Of a stretch of 64,000 bases of DNA, positions 57,104 through 64,000 are shown piece by piece (the stretch's first letter is position 1; every line of letters starts with the position of its first letter). Below the pieces are notes generated by a model that worked only from the letters and a program-made list of their open reading frames with translations, searched no databases and was not told where the DNA came from. Made by a program: the position numbers and the translations under genes. The stretch comes from Agrocybe praecox (lineage: Eukaryota > Basidiomycota > Agaricomycetes > Agaricales > Agrocybaceae): positions 3,101,945 through 3,165,944 of the forward strand of contig OZ024852.1 in the NCBI GenBank assembly GCA_964017145.1, read 5' to 3'.

Positions 57104-58702
57104 ATGTCCGCGCCTTACAAAAAGTTACTCATGCCTCTTGAAATCGAGGGTGTCACTATCAGGAATCGTGACATCATGTCTGCGTTGACCAGAAACCGAG
57201 CAGGAAACACGGTGCCCACAGATCTGATACAGGAATATTACTTTCAACGTGCAGAGGGTGGTGCTGGTTTGATAGTTACCGAAAGAACGTTGATTACACG
57301 TCAAGGGTGTGTGGTGTCTTTTTCATCGTTTCCCCCCTTCATAGTGTTTAACGGTATTGTCCTTGATTCTATAGAACCGAATGGCCCAATTCCCCGGGTA
57401 TCTGGAGTGACGAACAGGTCCAGGGATGGAAGAAAATTACGGATGCCGTGCACAGCGCTGGAGCTAAGATGTATTGTCAGGTCAATTTACTCCTATTTTG
57501 ATTTCCAAAGATGTTATTGACGTGACTGTCTGGTATATTAGCTCTGGCATGGTGAGTTATTTGCGCTTTCGTTTCTCAAAGAAGCTCGTTTTGCTGATGT
57601 AAGGAATTGGTTTGGAATATGTTTCAGTTGGTAGAGTGGCCCATCCAGACACTCTTGATCAAAAGTTAGCGGGTACGGTAAGCGCTCCTGATTTCCTGTG
57701 TTAGGCGAGACCTTTTCACTCTCATATTATTTCCAGCCTGTATCGATATGTGACAGTGAGTTCTTGCCTCTTACGGAAATAATTTTAAATGCAAAAATGC
57801 TCATATGTTTCAGCCCACTGCAGTGGATGATCCTACAATGATCATCGCCCAGTTCAGACAAGCGGCTGTTAATGCTAGGAGAGCTGGCTTCAATGGTGTT
57901 GAGCGTTCGTATTTCTTGTTTTGTGTCAACGACGGCTCTAATATCAGTGGCTCTTTTCACCAGTGCACGGCGCCAACGGTTACTTGGTCCATCAATTTTT
58001 GGATAGTACCTCCAACAATCGCACCAACCAATGGGGAGGGAGCGTCGAGAATAGGTGCCGCTTCGGACTGGAAACACTCAAGGCTTTGAAAGAGGTCTTT
58101 GGAAATAATGTCTCTGTAAAGCTCACTCCCTGCGGTGGGTATAATGACATGGGGTTAGTGCTCGTCTTTCGTACTGCATTCATCTAACGTCTAACCTCCG
58201 TCGCATAGAGTGCTCCTTCAAGATACTATCGATACATTCTCCCACTTTATTCGCGAAGCTGATAAATTGGGTGTCTCCTATTTTTGCCTGATGCGTTACT
58301 CTCCTTTGCTTGATATTGAATTTGATGGTATGTCTCTCAAAAACCACGGGTCAGTATAAATTCCATTCAAAAAATAATCTAGGACAGTTACGCGGCACCC
58401 AGCATGACGTTATCGCTGTATATCGTGACTACATCAAATCCGCTAAATTCCTCCTTAACGATGGTGTCCAACCCGATGAAGCCGAAGAGCTGGTCAGCTC
58501 CAGCAAGGTCGAAGGGGTCGTAATGGGGATGAACTGGATCACCCACCCTGATTTAATCAAGCGACTGCAGCACGGACAGAGATTGGACAATGTCCCAAAT
58601 AATCCGCATCTCTATGGAAGAAATGATAGCGGAGATGATTGGAGAATTGGATATGTTGACTATCCGGTCGCAGTTCATCAATGGCTTAGATTCCATATAT
58701 AA
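57104..58702 (+). CDS. Old-yellow-enzyme-type flavin oxidoreductase, 362 aa
   Basis: Eight exons (57104-57306, 57375-57480, 57542-57551, 57628-57677, 57814-57904, 57964-58153, 58209-58327, 58383-58702) keep phase throughout. The TIM-barrel FMN enzyme pattern is clear: 'LLMPLEIEGVTIRNRDIMS', 'EGGAGLIVTERT', 'LWHVGRVAHPD' (made across a 10-nt microexon), then 'ELHGANGYLVHQFLDSTSN', 'NQWGGSVENRCRFGLE' and 'VKLTPCGGYNDMG'. The His and Asn of 'HGANGY' that hold the substrate carbonyl in this family are present. Such enzymes reduce activated C=C bonds with NADPH. The segment normally between 'HPD' and 'PTAVDDP' (PVAPSAI... type) is missing, about 20-25 residues, and the usual Asp in RTDxYGG is Asn. 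Activity may thus be altered. It lies 290 bp after the flavin oxidase, in the same orientation. Confidence 0.8.
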
Positions 58703-58918
58703 CAATTTGTCCCGAAGGGTTTAGCGACACGTCATATCGACCACTACAAATCGTTTTCTTATATTTTTAAACTTGCTGTCGTTGTGCCCACATAATTGGT
58801 TTGTTACAAAAATAGAATGATGTAGTACGTAATTAATATTATACAATGGATTAGATGATGCAAATGGGGGAATACATGTGTGAACGAATTTTGATGGTAT
58901 AGGATGTCCTGCTAAAAC

Positions 58919-59581
58919 CTACTCCCATGCATATAAAGGAAGAGGTCGTGAATAATCACACTCGAAGTCGTTTAAATCGTCCCAATCCGATAAGAAAGCC
59001 CCGACCACCGTGTGAAAATATTCTGGTGGTAGTTCCCGCTCTTTCAACGACGCGGCGAAAGAACCCGGAATGTCGAAAATTTCTCCTTCTTCCACGTCCA
59101 AGTGCGTCTCCTCAAAGGGGTATGATTCTGCGTTTGCCAGGGAGATCACCTTGGAAATAATATCTGCCGTTTTTGTCGACAACCCTATTTGGATCACCTC
59201 GACGCTGATGTCAGTTGTGCCAAGAGTGCGAGAAGGCAATGAGGGCACAGGAGAGGATTTACGACTGCTGGCAATGTCGGATTCCGTGTCAACATATGTG
59301 CCGACTGGGGTCATCGAGAGTCGTTTCAATAAAGTGGGTACTCTTAATTGACTACTTGCGGCGCGAGGTTTTGAGTGGATTTGCGCCGCATTTGTGGAGA
59401 AATACGGGTTGCGATAAACCCCAGATGGTTTCTGTAAACGCTGCACAGATGATGAGACATAAAAAGACGAGGATGAGCCATTGGAACGTCTTGGGTACGT
59501 GAATTTCTGCGATCTTCTTTGTTGATAATCGTTCTGATATGGCTGCCGTACCCTATATCTTTTGCTCCTGTTGAATTCCAT
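58919..59581 (-). CDS. Unknown protein, 220 aa, single exon
   Basis: An uninterrupted minus-strand frame. The first 100 residues are rich in Arg, Ser, Tyr and Gln ('MEFNRSKRYRVRQPYQNDYQ'), likely disordered. The C-terminal half is acidic and looks ordered: 'VEVIQIGLSTKTADIISKVI', 'HLDVEEGEIFDIPGSF' and 'LPPEYFHTVVGAFLSDWDDL'. No signal peptide or membrane segment. I recognise no family. The basic N-terminus and acidic C-terminus give a strongly polar molecule. It lies between the OYE gene and terpene cyclase 2; whether it belongs to a joint function is unknown. Confidence 0.6.
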   Translation of the reverse strand: MEFNRSKRYRVRQPYQNDYQQRRSQKFTYPRRSNGSSSSFYVSSSVQRLQKPSGVYRNPYFSTNAAQIHSKPRAASSQLRVPTLLKRLSMTPVGTYVDTESDIASSRKSSPVPSLPSRTLGTTDISVEVIQIGLSTKTADIISKVISLANAESYPFEETHLDVEEGEIFDIPGSFAASLKERELPPEYFHTVVGAFLSDWDDLNDFECDYSRPLPLYAWE

Positions 59582-61144
59582 GGTGTGAGTATAGCTGTGT
59601 GCAAGTTATGTGGCTGCGGCGGTCGAAATGAGACTGGATATATGAAGTGTGTGGGAATCGATTATAGCCAAACGGGAGACGTGATAATCAACAATAGCAG
59701 AGCGCAATGGGTTGGGGGAATTTTGGGGATTGTGAATTCATACAGGCTTGGTCCCTTATATATGGCTTGAGTGGCGACGCTTTGTTATTAACCATAATAG
59801 CGATTGGCCGATAGATAAGGTCCATGCACCATGGTTGTCATGAGCGCTTTGTTTCCCAGATTAGGAATATCGTTTGGAAAGGGCATTGTCTTTTTCCTTT
59901 CACGATTAGGCCAAGCCAGCATCCTGCCACAGAAGACAATAGAATGCAACAATCGAAGCCCACCGATCAGAGAGAGATCAGTGGCACGGCAGCCAGAGTT
60001 ATCAAATGTGTATGACATAGCGACATGGAAGGGCGACCCGCACTGCCACTGCCACTCTATTTAGGAATTATTTCTGCTATAGGATAGCTGGAAAAAAGTG
60101 CAGTAGGGAAACAGTGTTTGTAAAGCGTGTCAAAACTTCGGTTGTGTGGGAGACTGTCTTGAGGTGAAATATAAACAACATATGTTCTAGAAAAGCGATT
60201 TTGTGCAAGCATGAGTCATTTTGCCTATACAACGACCCGCTGTATCGTCCTACATTGCCGTTGCCCAACAGAACCGTATGGGAGGAGGAAGAAGCGATGA
60301 TGGGTTCTGGTAAGAGGCCGAAACCGGCAAATGATACATGCACGTGGTATAATCTGATCTAATCCAGCGCATGGTCGGGTTTGCCTTTACAACGGGTACT
60401 AGTTAGATTTGGGTTTGATTGTTACTATCAAGTTGTGGCTCAAAGAACAAAGAGGATATTTGCCATGAAAGCCCCCTCTTTTTTTTTAGGAAAATAAATC
60501 ATCATGCCCTTTGTGAAATCGTTCCGTAAATTGACCCATGCCGAGAAAAGGCAGCCTTCATGAAAGCGCGGAACCGGGTACCACAAAAAGTCCCGTGAAT
60601 TTTAAAAGGTGGCATCGATGTTGCTGTCAACCTCACTACTGGAAACACGCGCTGGGTATTGTCATCGTGATCCAAGAATATTGCCAACCCCTCCACAATA
60701 ACCGTATCATGAAAGATGGAGACGATCTAACGTTCTACACATAGGGGGACGTTCTGCGTTTCTTACGCTCGATATGACCTCTTGCAAGGCCACTTGGAAG
60801 TCTTCGTTCGTTTTTTTTAACGTTTATTCGTTGATATGAATTCAATGAGAGACTTGTCAGAATTTGGGGTGTACGCTCTTGCAGCGTTCGGCTATTGCCG
60901 CAGATCACGGGATCGTGCGATGAGCCGTTAGATTAGAATCGTCGTGTACCGCATGTTTCTTTCCTTTACCCGCAAAGACCTGCTTAACATCAGTCTGCTC
61001 GTGTTGAGTCTCATAGCCAACTGAGGATGTTCGGAAGCGACCTTAACCGGTTTTCTGACAAGAATTTGCTTGGGTAGCTTGATTCTAATATAAATACAAT
61101 ATTTTCTCTATTCAAGTCGGCGTATTATTGACTCTCGCTCATGT
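59582..61144. other. Intergenic region
   Basis: About 1.6 kb between the unknown protein and the 3' end of terpene cyclase 2. Short frames only; nothing recognised. Confidence 0.45.
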
Positions 61145-62280
61145 TCAAACTAATTCCAGGTCCGCAAGGTGATAGCGAGGAGACAAAATATGGAACGATC
61201 TTGTAAATATACAATTAGTAATCAATTGCTTAAATGAGAAAAACAACAAAATGACAAACATGTATCCATTGGCGAACCTTTTCCATGGAATAAAGGCATC
61301 AGTTGACTGCAATATCTTGGATATTCTGTGATGAACCGCGATGGTTTCGTCGTATATCTCCATAATGACGTCCCGACCGGATTTACCGGTCACGTATGCA
61401 CGAGTATAGAGATAATTAGTTTTCTCTTCGATAAGCTCCTCCTTGTAGTACCTGCGATATAAGGCAATGTTAGTATGGGTACAGTGCGGCGCAACAAAAA
61501 AAAATACTTACGACAGGAGATCGTTCGACAGATTGACAAACAAAGTGATATCCTCTATCACTTGAATGTAAACCCCAATATTGATATTTAGGCTCCTTGG
61601 GAAAATCATATAAGAATACGCTGGTGAACATCCTGTCTTCCTGCGCAGAAAATAGGGCCACGAGCTCGCATCTTCTGAAATTTGGATGCTACGAGCGCTC
61701 GACATATGTTCTAGCAAGCAACCAGTGATAAACTCCATGGTTGATATGATAATGCAATCAGCCGCTAAAGATTCCCAAAGACTGTAGAAATCGGAGAGAT
61801 GATCGCGAAAGGCTGTGAGTACCATTGCATGCTGATCTTTTCCGGTGACCATGTCTGTAGTACGCCTCTGAAAACCTTCCAGGTATGACGGAAAGTTGTG
61901 CCCGAGGTCGTCGATATAAAGCGCATACCTAACAATATTTTCATTAGTAGAGAAATCTCCATACGCAGGAATGCCATCACCAAGTGAACCGTGCGATAAG
62001 CAAACGCTCATAATCTGAATGTAAGGGATATCCAAGCTACAAGAAAAGGTCAGCGATAGTAACATCCTTTTGTTCCACGGCTTACTTCGGCAATTGCTGC
62101 AGCACCATTGCACATATTTTTGAAGTGTTTTGTGTTGTCGTCATAAGCAGAGAACTCGGAGATCAAAGCCTGGTAGGTGACATTGGTTTCTGAGAGGGAC
62201 TCTTCAAGGACATAATCTATGTCTTTCAAGAAATTAGATAGCATGTCCCTCGAAAAGCTCGAAGTATTGTCCATTGGCAC
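61145..62280 (-). CDS. Trichodiene-synthase-type sesquiterpene cyclase 2
   Basis: Five exons on the minus strand (62280-62086, 62036-61981, 61928-61512, 61451-61260, 61199-61145) give 304 aa. The Asp-rich metal site is 'YIDDLGHN' and the second metal site, across the exon 3/4 junction, is 'NDLLSYYKEE'. The C-terminal 'SPRYHLADLEL' holds the Arg-Tyr pair. These are the class I cyclase hallmarks; the substrate is expected to be farnesyl diphosphate and the product is unknown. Exons 2, 4 and 5 have exactly the lengths found in cyclase 1 (56, 192 and 55 nt) with the same phases; exon 1 is 111 nt shorter, so the N-terminus is truncated relative to cyclase 1 or starts in an unseen exon. A TATA box lies 85-92 bp upstream. 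OYE and flavin oxidase genes lie 2.4 to 4.3 kb away. Confidence 0.84.
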
Positions 62281-62364
62281 TGAGGGATAGAGTAAAAGTC
62301 TTTATACTTGACTATTGTGTGGAAAGGAGAGTTTGGTTTTCTTTCTCAACAAGCGTTTAGCGCT

Positions 62365-62372
62365 CTTTTATA
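62365..62372 (-). promoter_or_regulatory. TATA box of terpene cyclase 2
   Basis: TATAAAAG on the minus strand, 85-92 bp before the ATG at 62280. The same octamer precedes cyclase 1. Confidence 0.55.
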
Positions 62373-63488
62373 TGACGAAATCCGTCAACGTATAACTTTA
62401 ACTCGATGCGCCAATCTTCTTGTTTAGAAAATGCCCGCCAGTGTTAGAATCAGGTATAGTTGGTCTTTCCCAATACGCACATCTACGTTGAACTAGTGGC
62501 TATGTGGAGAAGACATGGAGCCGTACAGGACTCACGGACCTCGGAAGCCGTTGTGATTAGTTGGCACCGTTCTGAAACATGAAAACCAAAACTCATGGGT
62601 GCTTCGCGCTGGGATATTCTCTGCCAATGCTAGTCTGTCTCTCTGTTTTGGACTTCTAAGAATTATGAAGGGTGTTGAGATTAGATCCTAGTACTCATGG
62701 CGAACTAAATAAATTTGAACTTGACCCCAGTCTATTGATCGTCACTAACTAGGGAAACAAAGGAGTCTTAAGCGGCGGCGTGAAGATTTTTGGTTCGGAA
62801 GATAGTGCCGTGTCAGGCGATAGATTGAATGGAGGAGGTTAAATTTAAAAAGAAGGACTCGAGCCAAAAATCTAGAAATCTTAATTTAATCTTATCTAAT
62901 CTTGCCATGTTTTTATCTCACGTGTGCTTATTAATATCTTACATCACCCACGGGTCACTGCCACCTGCCCTGCTTGCAACTTTCCTATCCCACCGCACTG
63001 AAGGCCCAAGCCTTCTTGAGGCCTTCTCTGTCTCTTTTTCTTTATTCCTTTTAGGAAATACTCGATCAATGATACATATATATTCAGCAGTCAAGTTTTA
63101 TAAATTGTACCCAAGTCATTGCAGGTTCGAATTAGCTCTCCTAAAATTTCCTGGACACAGATATCCGAGTCTTGACGTCGTGAGTAGAAACCCTCGACAT
63201 TGATACAAAAATATGAGTTTAAGTGGATTTTGATCGCCAATGAAGCTGTATGTCGAATGATCGAAGTCATGTTGTTCCCCGCAGCTCCCCAGCACCTCGG
63301 TGAAGCACCACCATATGCGCTCAAAAAGGATTCTTTGTCGCAGAGACGTCGAGAGCGAAGGGTCATGTGTAGTCTTATGAGCCGACATCCAAGAAAATGG
63401 TATTAAAAATTGCACCTATAAAATTGTCGAGTACTGGGAACGGAATGGAGGTCTGTGGTGCACATTCGTCCGCACTCTCGCGCCGAAG
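62373..63488. other. Intergenic region
   Basis: About 1.1 kb between two divergent genes. The frame 62829-63203 lacks features. It should contain both promoters; no other signal recognised. Confidence 0.45.
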
Positions 63489-64000
63489 ATGCTGACTAGG
63501 TTGTCCTTGGTTACATCACTTCTTGTGTATTGCGTACATGCAGCCCCCTCGCCTAGTACACTAGGATCTGACATCAGTCTGTTGTTCCAAAATGATCTGG
63601 ACTGTGAGTTTCTTTGTTGACTTCTGAACTAGGTTTTAATCTTTTTTTCAAGGGCCACATGCCACAGAACATAACGGGACGGTTATGATCACAAAAAGTG
63701 GAACCAACAAAGACGCCACTACATCATGCAAAGATCTCAACGAATCGCTTCTTCCAACGCAGGGAATCCACTTCTCCTCCGATATCAAGTTGATCATGCA
63801 ATATCTCGCGTTGAAAGATAACAAGTTCGCGAAGCAGAAGTTCTGGGTCGAAGCAAGTCCAGCGAGACCGTGCTCTGCCATTTCTCTTGATCACGGAATT
63901 CAATCTGTATCGTGCAATTCCAGACTGCCCGCTTTCTGTTCTCAGAGTGCCCCGTTCAGGCCGAACACGAACGTTGACCCCAATCCAAATTTCCATGTCC
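63489..64000 (+). CDS. N-terminal part of a secreted protein, possibly carboxylesterase-like, partial
   Basis: Exon 1 (63489-63603) begins 'MLTRLSLVTSLLVYCVHA', a signal peptide followed by 'APSPS'. After a 49-bp intron (63604-63652) exon 2 runs to the window edge. It reads 'TEHNGTVMITKSGTNKDATT', 'CKDLNESLLP', 'QYLALKDNKFAKQKFWVEAS', 'CSAISLDHGIQSVSCNSRLP' and 'AFCSQSAPFRPNTNVDPN'. Secreted basidiomycete carboxylesterases (type B) can carry an N-terminal cysteine-containing segment of this type with a '.LP.LC.QSAP' end before the hydrolase domain, as I recall. The catalytic part would be outside the window, so the assignment is tentative; the secreted nature is well supported. Confidence 0.5.

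Overview
The window looks like nuclear DNA of a mushroom-forming basidiomycete (Agaricomycetes). Genes are cut by many short introns (about 45-70 bp) with GT..AG ends. The families seen are typical of that group: DUF6533 and DUF6534 multi-pass membrane proteins, DUF6699 proteins, F-box/LRR-like proteins with an 'LLCQICS.WR' signature, trichodiene-synthase-type terpene cyclases and AA7/BBE-type flavin oxidases. No rRNA, tRNA or CRISPR structure was recognised. All exon structures were assembled by eye from splice signals, reading frame and family resemblance; no search was run.

Layout. 1-242 is the 3' end of an M28-type peptidase gene. 1383-2874 is a 10-exon DUF6533 gene. 4790-7716 is a gene-free block rich in CTCGCTAGTG-like repeats; it looks like an old hAT-like element with two smaller TIR elements nested inside. 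8078-8383 is a small orphan ORF. 8835-12016 is a DUF202 gene broken by a 2667-bp Mutator-like insertion (9178-11844) that has exact 9-bp target duplications, long terminal inverted repeats carrying a minisatellite, and an internal fold-back. 14643-27557 holds a DUF6534 gene, an intact F-box gene, two neighbouring DUF6699 genes and another multi-pass membrane gene. 28933-33967 holds an F-box pseudogene, terpene cyclase 1 and a second DUF6533-like gene. 35280-37426 is a mitochondrial-type methionyl-tRNA synthetase, the one clear housekeeping gene. 38052-42587 is a tandem DUF6534 pair. 44016-54000 holds a cysteine-rich protein, a second F-box pseudogene, a secreted protein, a GT31-like glycosyltransferase, a small membrane protein and a small orphan ORF. 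54864-62280 holds a frameshifted flavin oxidase, an old-yellow-enzyme-type reductase, an unknown protein and terpene cyclase 2. The window ends inside a secreted protein, possibly the N-terminus of a carboxylesterase.

Functionally the window is mostly accessory: receptor-like membrane proteins, fast-decaying F-box copies, transposons and terpene metabolism. The group flavin oxidase, OYE and terpene cyclase could be a small sesquiterpene locus, with the oxidase now damaged. The two cyclases share one intron plan and so are paralogues. The best supported new observation is the Mutator-like insertion: empty-site reconstruction rejoins the conserved DUF202 core, which also carries an in-frame stop.
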